A DNA stretch of 64,000 bases. It comes from Brachionus rotundiformis. Lineage: Eukaryota; Rotifera; Eurotatoria; Ploima; Brachionidae. The notes under the pieces were generated by a model, which did not search any database, was not told where the DNA came from, and saw nothing but the letters and a program-made list of their open reading frames with translations. Of this stretch, positions 24,714 to 35,052 are shown in pieces. Every line of letters begins with the position of its first letter. Positions within the stretch are counted from its first letter, which is position 1. Position numbers and translations under genes: made by a program. The stretch covers positions 1,497,904-1,561,903 of the forward strand of contig JAESIW010000138.1 of the NCBI GenBank assembly GCA_016802295.1. Reading direction: 5' to 3'.

Positions 24714-26378
24714 ATGGGACATGATCATTTTCATATTAAACAAAATATTCTATTTTCTAAATTCCTTCATTTTCTCTTCATATTTGCAAATGTTTCTACA
24801 ATGAACTGTTTTCCAGCAGCTAAAAAAGTCGACCCCTTCTACCATTTCGAATATTACGAAGAGCCAAGGCAATTCCACATTCAGTCTGGTCAAAATGCCT
24901 ATCAACCACAGCAGCACCAGCAACACCACCAACAACAGCATCATCAACAGTATACAAGTCATAATTATGACAATATGAGCCTGAATACAAACGAGCTACA
25001 TTTGGACGTAGAATCGTTTGTAGCCACACTACCCTCTCTAGAAGAACTGGACTCGTTTGATCCGACCAACAGTCACTACGTGTACTCTACACACGACTTG
25101 GTCACTCTGCCCGATCAAACCAACTATCAATACAACAATAATCAAAATAATGACCTATCTGCTTCCAAAGTGGAAATACTTAACCAAGTACTTCACACTG
25201 CCATTATTCCCAATGGGAGCAATTACTCCAATTCTTCGTCCAGTTATTCGTCATTTTCGTCCACTTCCAACTCTTCTTTAGAACAGTACAACTCGGACAC
25301 AAGGCTAAGTCCAAAGAAACGACCTCTTAAATGCAAAATAAAGCGCAAAGATGACAAAATATGCTGCAATGTGTGCGGATACAAGAGCTCTGGTTTCCAC
25401 TATGGTTCGTATACATGCGAAGCATGCAAGCTATTCTTTAGACGGACAGAGAAACAAATCCGCAAAACAGGATTCAACCAATGCTCGACCAAAAATTGCC
25501 AAATAAACTACGAGAATAGAGCCAATTGTTCTGAGTGCAGGTACAAAAAATGCATTGCTGTCGGAATGGCAATGAGCCGTAGTCGATACGGGCGACACAC
25601 TAGCGAACTGGCCTCTAGCTATGCTCCCAATGTGTCTGAATCTCTGTGCTCATTAGTCTCCAATCTAAAGCAAATATGTCTTAGTTCCAAAATAGATTTA
25701 CTCATTTTAAATGATTTAATAGTTGATTTTTATAACAAGACCAAAAAGCTGCTCAATGCTAGCAATTCTGCTGAGGAACAAATAACCAATTTGGAATTTA
25801 ATCTTCAAATTGACTCGCCACTGTCCGAATTGTCCTATCTATTAAATCAGACTAAATATGTCTCAACTCAAAGTGTTAAATTGCCAAATTGTTTGGTGGT
25901 TCTTTTTTGTGTGCTATTTGATATACAAATAAATTCAGCTGACCAAGAGCAGCAAAGAATGGTCACAGATTTTACCAATTATTTGTGTAAAATAGATGAG
26001 AAAATCCTCAGAACAAATCAGCTTGTACTCACACTCAAGATTGGACTTTACTTTAAAATAATAAACAATTTGTTGACCAATTTGTCCATGAGCAAGGAAG
26101 ATCCGTATGACAAACGAATCACCGATTTAATGAGGTCCGAATTTGCCCTGTTCAAATTTGAAACAAATGACACAGTTGAGTACAATTTATGTCCAAATGG
26201 TTTGTCGCCGTCCGCTTCGTCTTGTTCCTCTTCTTCCACACAGACCACTTGTGACATGCCCGTACTGGCCAAGCTTTTTCTTGAACTAAATCAACTTCTG
26301 TACAAAAACATGACTCATGCCGAGTTTAACACATTCGTAGTCGACCATTTGAGTTTGAATGAAAATATATTTTTTTAA
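24714..26378 (+). CDS. Divergent nuclear receptor (C4 DNA-binding domain)
   Basis: Single-exon frame of 554 codons. The zinc-finger DNA-binding domain lies at about residues 217-300, starting CCNVCGYKSSGFHYGSYTC. Its P-box reads CEACKLFFRR instead of the common CEGCKGFFRR, and the second finger runs CSTKNCQINYENRANC to CSECRYKKC. The extension GMAMSRSRYGR resembles the SRYGRRSNWF segment of knirps-group receptors, but the continuation differs. The N-terminal part is Gln, His and Ser rich. The C-terminal 250 residues are Leu-rich and helical-looking but match no ligand-binding-domain signature I recognise. The annotated ATG encodes about 29 hydrophobic residues before a second ATG at 24801, which may be the real start. 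Expected to be a sequence-specific transcription factor; ligand dependence is unknown. Confidence 0.85.
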   Translation: MGHDHFHIKQNILFSKFLHFLFIFANVSTMNCFPAAKKVDPFYHFEYYEEPRQFHIQSGQNAYQPQQHQQHHQQQHHQQYTSHNYDNMSLNTNELHLDVESFVATLPSLEELDSFDPTNSHYVYSTHDLVTLPDQTNYQYNNNQNNDLSASKVEILNQVLHTAIIPNGSNYSNSSSSYSSFSSTSNSSLEQYNSDTRLSPKKRPLKCKIKRKDDKICCNVCGYKSSGFHYGSYTCEACKLFFRRTEKQIRKTGFNQCSTKNCQINYENRANCSECRYKKCIAVGMAMSRSRYGRHTSELASSYAPNVSESLCSLVSNLKQICLSSKIDLLILNDLIVDFYNKTKKLLNASNSAEEQITNLEFNLQIDSPLSELSYLLNQTKYVSTQSVKLPNCLVVLFCVLFDIQINSADQEQQRMVTDFTNYLCKIDEKILRTNQLVLTLKIGLYFKIINNLLTNLSMSKEDPYDKRITDLMRSEFALFKFETNDTVEYNLCPNGLSPSASSCSSSSTQTTCDMPVLAKLFLELNQLLYKNMTHAEFNTFVVDHLSLNENIFF

Positions 26379-26971
26379 TTATCTATTTAATATTGATTTT
26401 TTTTTTTAAATTAATTTTTCTAAAATGTTTAATTTTTTAAGTGGAGAATTTTATTTTTTAAAAATTTGATTTTTAGGATTTGTGTTGAACAAAAAACAAA
26501 TTATTATTAATATTATTAATATTTTGATTGACTTTTGATTGCTTTTAAATCGAATTCTATTATAATTTAATCAGTTTTTTTCATATCTTTAAATTATTTA
26601 TTAGAATTAATAAAGATATAAATTATATTAATTAAATAATATTTTTTATTTAAATAAATAATTAAAGCTATATAGAAAAAATCTTTTTTTTCCAATTATC
26701 CTAAAATAATATTAAAATCATTAATAATTATTAACAAGAAGATATCAAAAATCTAAGTATTTTATGTTGTTTATCTGAACATTTTAATTCAATTAAAAAT
26801 TTTTTAAATTTTATTAAAACAAAAAGCTTTTTTTAAAACTCAACAAATCTTAAAATAATTGATAATTTAAAATTTAAAGGATAACAAGTTATAAATTTTA
26901 TTCATAATAATCAATATTAGTTATTCATATAATAACATCAAAAAAATTTTCAAATTAAATCATTTTTCTTT
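26379..26971. other. Convergent intergenic region
   Basis: AT-rich 3' flanks of the receptor (+) and the Ly6-type gene (-). Nothing else is seen. Confidence 0.5.
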
Positions 26972-27411
26972 TCAAAATTTACCTAAAAATGATACCAAAA
27001 TCGAGCAAATAATAAATATAAATGACAATTTTATTTGGGAATAATTATTGCATAAGTCTTTTGAACAGCAATTAACTTCACTCACCGAAAAACTCTGGAT
27101 AGCGCCCGAATTCTGCTCAATGAAATTTTTGACACCATCTTTATTACATAGTATTGAATTAAAACATCCCGAAAATTTATAATCTTTATTATCTATTTTG
27201 GCCAATATTTTCTTATAAAAAATTTTCCAGATTAATTTTTAAAAAAGAAATAATAAAAAATTACAGCACATGTATTCAATGGACTTTGACATGTTAATTC
27301 TTGGACAATTGAATTAAGATTACTGCAATTTGGTCCTTCACATTTTGTATAGCATTTCAATGACCATGATTTGGCTACCAAAATTACCAATATAAAAAAT
27401 TGAATTTTCAT
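26972..27411 (-). CDS. Ly6/uPAR-type small surface protein (two exons)
   Basis: Exon 1 is 27265-27411 and exon 2 is 26972-27211 (53-nt intron, phase 0), giving 128 residues. The signal peptide is MKIQFFILVILVAKSWS. The mature part has ten cysteines: LKCYTKC, PNC, LTC, NTC, SGC, ILC and the closing NCCSKDLCNN motif, which is diagnostic of the Ly6/uPAR fold. A hydrophobic C-terminus (LSFIFIICSILVSFL) after it fits a GPI-anchor signal. Inferred product: a GPI-linked extracellular protein of unknown partner. A GTGAGT inside exon 2 near 27088 is a possible cryptic donor, but reading through it preserves the CC..DLCN motif, so it was not used. Confidence 0.75.
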
Positions 27412-27799
27412 TTTATAAGGGAAAATTTAAAGTAATATTTAAAATTTTGAACAAAAATTAATAATTTATAAAAGTCTTTTTATAAATATTTATTGAATAT
27501 TACCTTTTACCACAAATATTTTAGCCTAAGCTCTTTTCAGTTTAAATTACCATATTTTCAAATATTGTCTTTAAAACAATTCGAAAAAAACTAATCATTA
27601 AGTAAAATATTTTTATATTTATTTTTTTAATTTACTTAAATTAGTTAAATTAAATATTGATTCTTTTGATTTTTAATTAAATTTTGCTTGATTATATAAA
27701 AATTAAGAGAACAAATCCGATGCTAATCTAAAATCTAAATTTTGTTAACTAATATTTATTTCTGAAAAAAGTGTAATTAATATTAGATTTCTTTTAAAG

Positions 27800-28435
27800 T
27801 CATTCTTTGATTTTGCTGTTAGTGTCTGGATGGAGCTGGTTCCAGTTTTCCATAATACTTTTCAATAAAAAATTCTTCAGTCAGGTTGCTGCGCTTTCTT
27901 CAGTTGAAAAGACTTGTGACTTAAAAACAACTCTGTTATAGATCATCTTATCATTAAATAAAGAATTAGTTATTATGAATCATTTAATATGGGACAATGG
28001 GACAATCTTTCTATTTTCCCATGTTACATTACATCCAGGAACTGAATGTTTTCTGGAGCTGAATCGAGATCATGTTTGTCTTATTGTCTGCTAACGATGA
28101 CTCGACTTTAGATTCGGGCATTGACTTGTACCAAAATCTGGTTCTCTGTCGGTGATTTCAAGTGGTTTTCCAATCATGTTAATATTAACATTGAAGTGTT
28201 TGTTTTTGATAATGATGGCTTTGCACTCATCGTTATTTAAGTTCATCAATCAGGTATTTGACCAATTTACCAAGTTATTGGCATCCTGCTGAAGACTAGT
28301 AAAGTCTAAGGAATAATAGAAATTAACTTGAAGTCAAAACACTCAAAAACCACATCGCCCTTTACCATTCTTTGTCTCCAGGCTGTTAGCAAGTCTTGAA
28401 TCCATCTCACGATTAAAAGATCAATCCCATTATCT
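27800..28435 (-). mobile_element. Decayed non-LTR retrotransposon reverse-transcriptase fragment
   Basis: Read on the minus strand, successive pieces match the 3' half of Jockey/CR1-type RT proteins: RWIQDLLTAWRQRMV (the W...W...RKQRV region), then LQQDANNLVNWSN, then LMNLNNDECKAIIIKN (the LQ.DL..L..W...W.M.FN..KCK region) and, near the end, NFFIEKYYGKLEP. A TGA replaces the tryptophan expected before LMNLNN, and frames shift between blocks, so the copy is dead. The patch is GC-richer than its flanks. No poly-A tail or target duplication was identified. Coordinates are approximate. Confidence 0.6.
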
Positions 28436-28939
28436 TTATTTTTAGTAATTTAATCATCATATATAATTATTTTTCTTTTCAATAGATAATAAGCAATTAA
28501 TAATTAATAATTATAAATTTAAAAATTTTTCTTATTTTTTTTAAATAAATAATTTTATTAATAAATAAATTTGATTACTATTTTAATTTTTTGCTTAATT
28601 GTTAATAATGCAAGGATTATTTCGCATTCAAGACCTTTAATTGCTCTTGTATGACAAGATCTGGTCACTTTGTTACCAATCATGCTTAATATGCTACATC
28701 TTGTTGCACAAATGTTAGGTTTTCTATGAATTTATTATTATAAAAATCATAAAATATAAATTTAACTAATAAAAGACAAATAATTGCTTGATGTTTGAAA
28801 TTTTAAAATTAATTTCAAAATTCTTTAATTTCCTCCAAATTTCTTTGCTAAATCAAACCGCCCATTAAACAAAATAAAAAAAAAAACTACTTGAATAGAT
28901 ATAAATAGATGCTTGGCAAATAAAGGTTAATCCAAGACC
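28436..28939. other. Upstream region of UPF2
   Basis: AT-rich sequence between the retroelement remnant and the UPF2 start codon. No supported gene. Confidence 0.4.
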
Positions 28940-31900
28940 ATGAGTGAAAATAATAGTGATAAGCAAACCGAGCAGGATATTGTGGCTCTTAACCAGTACA
29001 TTCAGGAAAAAGAAGAACGTTTGCGCTTCAAGCTAGATCTACGACAAAAGAATCAAAATGTAGAAAGCCTACGCTTGGACGATGGTGTGCTCAAAAGGCT
29101 CGATTCGTCCATTAAAAAGGTGACTTCGTTCATTAAAAAGCTAAAAACTTTGACCGAAAGCCAGAAGGACTCGCTGAACAAGGACATGGCCCAGTTGAAT
29201 TTGAGCAAGTATCTGAGCGAGGTGGCGGCCGCGTTCCTTGAGGCCAAGCTTAAAATGAACGACGTGCACTGTGCACTTGTTCTATGCTCCCAAATGCACC
29301 AGTCATATGCGGACTTTTCGTCCATCTTTTTCGAACAGTGGCAAAAGAGCCTCGCTGTGAACAAAAAAGACACCAAAATCCAAAACCCGAGCAAATTAAG
29401 AGTCGATTTACGCTTCTTTGCCGACCTGATATCCATCGGCGTATTGCCAGAAAAAGAAGCTCTCTCATTACTTGGCAACCAATTGACCCTATTGACCACA
29501 TGTGACAAAGAACATTTGAACATTTCAATAGTGTGCAGCTTTTGCAAGCACTGCGGCGAGGACTTTGCCGATTTGGTGCCGCTCAGGCACGAGTCTGTCT
29601 CGCTCAAACACGACATCCAAATACCAAGAAACACACTCTACTCGAATGATCGACAACGAGCGGTCAAGTGTCTATTCAAAGAGTACTTTGCCTCGGTGAG
29701 CAAACACCTGATCGCCGAGCACAAAGAACTACACCGAATCGAAAGCCAAAATATAAAAATTTACCAAAGCAAGGGCGAGCTGCACACAGACAAGAGAGAA
29801 AAGTACGAACAAGCGCTTAATGCGTTCAAAAAATTGACCGAAAATAGCCAAGTACTGGCCGATTTGCTGGGCGAACAAATGCCAGACTTGCCCAAAGAGG
29901 ACAATGGCAAAAGAGAGGACGGCATGCTTAACATAGACGTGTACACGCCGATGAGAAGCGACGAGTTTGATTCCAACTCGAGCCCGTGGGAGGACGAGGA
30001 GACTCGCCAATTCTACGAGTCCTTGCCAGAGATTAAGTCCCTAATGCCAGAAATTTTGTACAAAGACTCGGCCAAGACACCTGTGGCCGTGGTCGAGGCC
30101 AAAAATGAAACCGATCCAAGTGTCCAGCAATCAAAAGACCAAGAGCAAGACAAGGAAAAGGAAAAAGATATGGTTGACATGTCAATCGAAATAGAAAAGA
30201 TAGAAAAAGAAATAGAGGAGATAGAGAGTGAAAATTTGGCAGTGACATGTGAAGAGGAGCCCAGCGAGCTCATGGACGAAGAGCAAGACGAACCAGTGGT
30301 CAAAGCAGAGTCGCAGACTCAAGATAAAAGCGTTTCCAATGCCAATATGAAAGCTCTAATGGACTCGTTCATAAACCAATTGCCAAATTGTGTCAATAGG
30401 GAACTAATTGACAAAGCAGCCAAGGACTATTGTCTCAATTTGAATACCAAGGTAAACAGGAAGCGATTGACACGCGCCTTGTTCGAAGTGCAGCGGACCA
30501 GACTCGACTTGTTGCCATTTTATGCGCGCCTAGTTGCCACACTGAATCCGGTCATGCCCGAAATAGCCACAGACTTGGCCAATTTGCTACTAAACGATTT
30601 CAGGTATCAGGTGAGAAAAAAAGACCAAATAAACATCGAGTCCAAGATAAAAGTGTCGCGTTTTATTGGCGAAATGGTCAAGTTTAACATGTTGGCCAAA
30701 GTTGACGCGCTCAATTGTCTCAAGACTTTGTTGGCCGACTTTCGTCACCACAATATTGAAATGTTCTGCAATTTGGTCGAAGTATGCGGCAGGTATTTGT
30801 ACCGCAATGCGGACACACACATCAAAATGAACCTATTGCTGGAAATATTGATGAGAAAAAAGCAAACAGCCATGTCCATGGACAACAGGTACACAATTAT
30901 GATTGAGAACGCGTTCTACTACTGCAATCCGCCGGACAACAAGCAAACAGAGAAAAAGCCCCTCTGTCCCATTGAGGAGTATGTGAAAAAAATCCTCTAC
31001 AAAGAATTGAACAAATTGTGTGTGGAAAAGATGCTTAGACAAATGAGAAAATTGAATTGGCACGACGAAAATGTGAGATCGAAGGCCATATCGTGTTTGA
31101 CCAGTGCTTGGAATGTGCGATACAACTCGATACATTGCTTGGCCAATTTGGTCTCTGGCCTGGCGCTTTACTACCAGGACATTGGCATTGAAATAGTAGA
31201 CGCCGTAATCGAGGACATACGCCTCGGTCTCGAGCTCAACTTGCCAAAGTATAACCAGCGGCGCGTATCAATGCTCAAATACTTGGGCGAATTGTACAAC
31301 TACCGCATGGTCGACTCGTCCATCATATTCAAAACATTGTACACACTGATCACATTCGGCGTGTCCTACGAGCCGAACGAGCTGGCCACATTGGCCGACT
31401 CGTGTCCAGACCCGTTGCACAACTACTTTCGCATCAGACTCGTCTGCACACTGCTCGACACCTGTGGTCAATACTTTGACCGCGGTTCGACCAAAAAAAA
31501 ACTCGACTGCTACCTAAACTACTTTCAACGCTACTACATGTTCAAACGAGACCACGCTCATTTGTCCATGAGTAGTGTGGAACGACCATTCGACTCAATA
31601 GACATAGAATTTGTGTTCACGGACATAGTTGGCACTCTCAGGCCCGACTTCAAATTTGCCAAAAGCTACGAGCAAGCGTGTCAACAAGTGAACAAAATGG
31701 AGGCCGAGATTAGGGACTCGTTGAGCAAAAGCAACCCGACACTGGTCTCGCAGTTGAGTGTGAACGAGACAGACTCGTTGCCAACAATAAGCGAGTACGA
31801 TGGTCAAGAAGATGAATGTGAAGAAGAGGAGCAAGATGAGGATGTGGATGTGGAGTACAGATGTGGTGGTGAAGAGGATGGTGAGGATTTTGATGATGAT

Positions 31901-32707
31901 GATAATGATGATGATGATGACCAAGGTGATATTGGTCGCAAAGGCCGTCACTACGATGACGACGAGGAGGGTTATCAAGAAGAGCGTTGCCATGACAACG
32001 AACAGCACCAAAACACCAACAACAACAACAATAGTGATACTGGTTCGGCCAGTGAGGCCGACGAGTCTCGGATCAGAATTGTCCAGCCGAAAAAAGAGAC
32101 TGTTTGCAAAGAGGACGACGAGTTTATGAAGGCGTTTGACTTCATGGTCACTGAAAATATTGCCCAGCGTACCAAAGAAGCTATCAAGATGCCCACTGTG
32201 GACATATCGGTGCCGATGCTGGCCCGAAAGGTCAACAAATCGGCCAGCCAAAGTCACGAAGTGCACGAGTTGTCCACTCTGACCAATGTGGCCAAGAAAG
32301 AACTCGAGCCAGAGGTCAAAAAAGAGGCGTTTAATTTTGTGCTCATGTTAAAAAAGGGTAACAAGACACAGTACCAGAATATGCAAGTGCCGATTACCAG
32401 TGAGTTTGCCACTCAGTTCAAGGCCAAGGAGCAATTGGAAAAGGCCGAAAAAGAAAAGCTCAAGCAATTGACTTTGAACATTAATGAACGCATTGAACAA
32501 GAGGAATTTCAAGAAATGGTACAGCAAAGTAACCAAAAGTTAAATCAATCGGTCATGTTTGCTGGCAATACAAACAGAGACCGATTTAAGTACAATCATC
32601 CAAAAGGTGCACCCGATGCCGATCAGATATTCGGCTCTGGCAGTTCTAGTAGTGGTGGTTGTGGTGGTGGTGGTGGTCAACGCAACACGCGTGGTTATAA
32701 CAAATAA
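28940..32707 (+). CDS. UPF2: Regulator of nonsense transcripts 2 (UPF2), intronless
   Basis: One uninterrupted frame of 1255 residues, close to vertebrate UPF2 (about 1270). UPF2 bridges UPF1 and UPF3 in nonsense-mediated mRNA decay. Visible layout: N-terminal helical region and first MIF4G domain (about 60-290), a charged linker (about 330-460), second MIF4G (about 470-640, with SFINQLPNCVNRELID), third MIF4G (about 660-880, the UPF3-binding domain in the family, with RIRLVCTLLDTCGQYFDRGS), an acidic Asp/Glu tract (about 950-1010), and the UPF1-binding end with FNFVLMLKKGNKTQ and a helix rich in Lys and Glu. It finishes in a Gly-rich tail. The ATG at 28940 is the first in frame. Absence of introns in a gene this long contrasts with VPS13 and dynein nearby. 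Confidence 0.95.
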   Translation: MSENNSDKQTEQDIVALNQYIQEKEERLRFKLDLRQKNQNVESLRLDDGVLKRLDSSIKKVTSFIKKLKTLTESQKDSLNKDMAQLNLSKYLSEVAAAFLEAKLKMNDVHCALVLCSQMHQSYADFSSIFFEQWQKSLAVNKKDTKIQNPSKLRVDLRFFADLISIGVLPEKEALSLLGNQLTLLTTCDKEHLNISIVCSFCKHCGEDFADLVPLRHESVSLKHDIQIPRNTLYSNDRQRAVKCLFKEYFASVSKHLIAEHKELHRIESQNIKIYQSKGELHTDKREKYEQALNAFKKLTENSQVLADLLGEQMPDLPKEDNGKREDGMLNIDVYTPMRSDEFDSNSSPWEDEETRQFYESLPEIKSLMPEILYKDSAKTPVAVVEAKNETDPSVQQSKDQEQDKEKEKDMVDMSIEIEKIEKEIEEIESENLAVTCEEEPSELMDEEQDEPVVKAESQTQDKSVSNANMKALMDSFINQLPNCVNRELIDKAAKDYCLNLNTKVNRKRLTRALFEVQRTRLDLLPFYARLVATLNPVMPEIATDLANLLLNDFRYQVRKKDQINIESKIKVSRFIGEMVKFNMLAKVDALNCLKTLLADFRHHNIEMFCNLVEVCGRYLYRNADTHIKMNLLLEILMRKKQTAMSMDNRYTIMIENAFYYCNPPDNKQTEKKPLCPIEEYVKKILYKELNKLCVEKMLRQMRKLNWHDENVRSKAISCLTSAWNVRYNSIHCLANLVSGLALYYQDIGIEIVDAVIEDIRLGLELNLPKYNQRRVSMLKYLGELYNYRMVDSSIIFKTLYTLITFGVSYEPNELATLADSCPDPLHNYFRIRLVCTLLDTCGQYFDRGSTKKKLDCYLNYFQRYYMFKRDHAHLSMSSVERPFDSIDIEFVFTDIVGTLRPDFKFAKSYEQACQQVNKMEAEIRDSLSKSNPTLVSQLSVNETDSLPTISEYDGQEDECEEEEQDEDVDVEYRCGGEEDGEDFDDDDNDDDDDQGDIGRKGRHYDDDEEGYQEERCHDNEQHQNTNNNNNSDTGSASEADESRIRIVQPKKETVCKEDDEFMKAFDFMVTENIAQRTKEAIKMPTVDISVPMLARKVNKSASQSHEVHELSTLTNVAKKELEPEVKKEAFNFVLMLKKGNKTQYQNMQVPITSEFATQFKAKEQLEKAEKEKLKQLTLNINERIEQEEFQEMVQQSNQKLNQSVMFAGNTNRDRFKYNHPKGAPDADQIFGSGSSSSGGCGGGGGQRNTRGYNK

Positions 32708-35052
32708 ACACTCGGACACTTTATTTTGATTGATTCATCCATTGCATCCATTGATTGATTAAATGGTCAAAATTCAATCTCTAATGAAATTGGTTATATA
32801 AGAAAAAGTTAATATTTTACTGGGCTGAGTATTTATGTTTATTTTTTTCTCTGTTGGTTTTTTTTTGGGAATTTTTTTTTTTTTTTAAACTCCGAATATA
32901 TTTACACATTTTTATTTTTTGGATTCTTAATTCGGAATAAACTGTCTTAATTAATTAGCGTTTTATTTTATTCTTATTAATATTATTGATGCACCAATTT
33001 GGAATACCAAACTAAAAAGATGTATCAATCAAAACCAGAAGGTGTAACGCAGAAAAACCAAGTTTTATTTTGACTTTAAAAATATATTGAGGAGTACAGG
33101 AGTACCAAAGGTTTGTAAGAAAGAATTTTGATCTGTCACCGTAACAATAAAAGAGATAATAATGGTAAAATCAATACAGAGAGAAAATTAAGCAATCCAG
33201 GAAGAAGATCAGGTAGATTAGATGGAATCGGCATCGAAGAAAAGTTCTAGATGCAAAAAGTTGAATACTTTCGAAGTTGGTTCAGATATATTTTTTCATA
33301 ATAACATTGGCTGATGAATTGTTATAATTAAGCATTAATTTATGTTTTTCAGCAGATTAAGTACCATTAAATTCGAGTTTTTTTTCTGTACCAATAATTT
33401 CGTTCAAAATTTCATAAAGCTTAAGCTGAACTAAATATTAAGCAAGTTTATGCTAGAAAAATTGGAACTTTTCTCGTCATAAAAAGTGCCCAGATGAAAT
33501 GAACCATTTTAATTTGGAAAAATTAAATTAATTTGTTTAATTTTATTTTTAAGCTCATCAAGATCCAGATGAATGAATCATTTGATTCAAATCAATTTAA
33601 AAAAATTCATAAATTTAAAAATAATTATTTTTTAAATTAGAGATAATTTAAAATTAAGGAATACAATTATCTATAAGCATAATTTGTATTGTTTGAAAGA
33701 AAATGAAACTTTTCTTAAATTAAATATTTTAATTAATTATGACATATTAATTTAAACAAATATTTTTAAAAAAATTTTTTTGTCTTCTTTAATTAGTGTG
33801 CCATATCGCTTTCAAAAATTAAAATAAAATCAAATTGAAAAAAAAGATCAATTAAGTGTCTATGAAACAAAAAAAAAAGAATTTGTAAGCATCATAAATA
33901 AAGTGATAATTCAATTAATTTGATTAATAATAAAGAAAATAGAACTATGATAGCAAAGTGCTAAATGAGTTTAAGGTAATGAAGATTTAAAATTTTTTTA
34001 ATTTTTATCTATATATAGCAAGTTATAATTATGTAAATATGAATAAGAAAGTTTTCTAAATTAAAAATAGTTTTTGTTTGAGTATTTAATTTAATAAAAA
34101 AATACACTAAGATAAAATATAATAAAATAATTTATTTAAAATTAATTTATTGAGAGTAAGCTTTATTTCTTTTAAGTAAAAACTGAATTCTAAAGTTAAA
34201 AAATTAAATAAGTAGGCTACAAATTCAAATTATGAATACTAATCTTTTAAATCATTATTTTAATATTTTTTGATTACAAATTATAAAAAATATGTTACTT
34301 TTAAGAATCTTGAAATCTAAAATTTTAAATTAAATATTGCATATTAATTTTTTTTCTTATTAAATGATACTCAGATAATTTATAATTATATTATAGCTAA
34401 AATTTGTTAAATAATATAATTGGGTTTGAGTCATTTTTTCATCAACATCGATATAAAAAATTTCATCTAATAGTTTAATTTAAAAGTTTTCTAATTAAAT
34501 AGAATGTGCGTCATCAATTCATTACCTCAAGATAGTCATAGCCAAGTGATCATAAATAGATGTTTCATTAGAAGCAGAATTTTTCCTTAAATAAAAATTT
34601 TCATTAATGTATAAATGATAAATTTAAATAAATGTAATTAAAAAATTAACTGTCACCAATTAAACAATTCATTAGAAATTGACCAGCTAACCAAAATAAC
34701 TTTGTCATGAAAAATCAACAAGAATTGAGGCGTTTAGATGTTTAAATTTATTATAATTCATGTTCATTCAAGAATAGCATTCTTTCTTGTTTAAAAAACT
34801 ATCTTTTTATCTAATTTAAATTTTATTTTATTTTTTTTATTCTTAAAAAACCAAGTGCCACTCTATAGCCAAACTTTATAATTTCATATTTATAATAATA
34901 AATAATTTCAAAATACACTTTCTTTTATAAACTTGGATAGTAATTTTTTAAAATAAAATTATAATTTTATTATGTTTTATATATATTTTTTTCTTAAGTT
35001 TAGATTATAAACTTTTAATCATTAATTTAGAGAGTATGCGACACGATTAACC
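32708..35052. other. Intergenic region UPF2 to VPS13
   Basis: About 2.3 kb. It starts with T-rich 3' flank and AATAAA-type signals near 32936. A GC-richer patch at about 33000-33300 may be a retroelement remnant (listed as a finding). The rest is plain AT-rich sequence. Confidence 0.5.

Noticed and set aside
27050..27130. GTGAGT as an intron donor inside the Ly6-type exon
   Set aside because: Reading through preserves the CC..DLCN motif and the C-terminal hydrophobic tail; kept only as a possible cryptic site.
30013..32536. Several antisense frames of 60-220 codons in UPF2
   Set aside because: Shadows of a strongly conserved sense gene; acidic tract gives Ile/Val-rich antisense.
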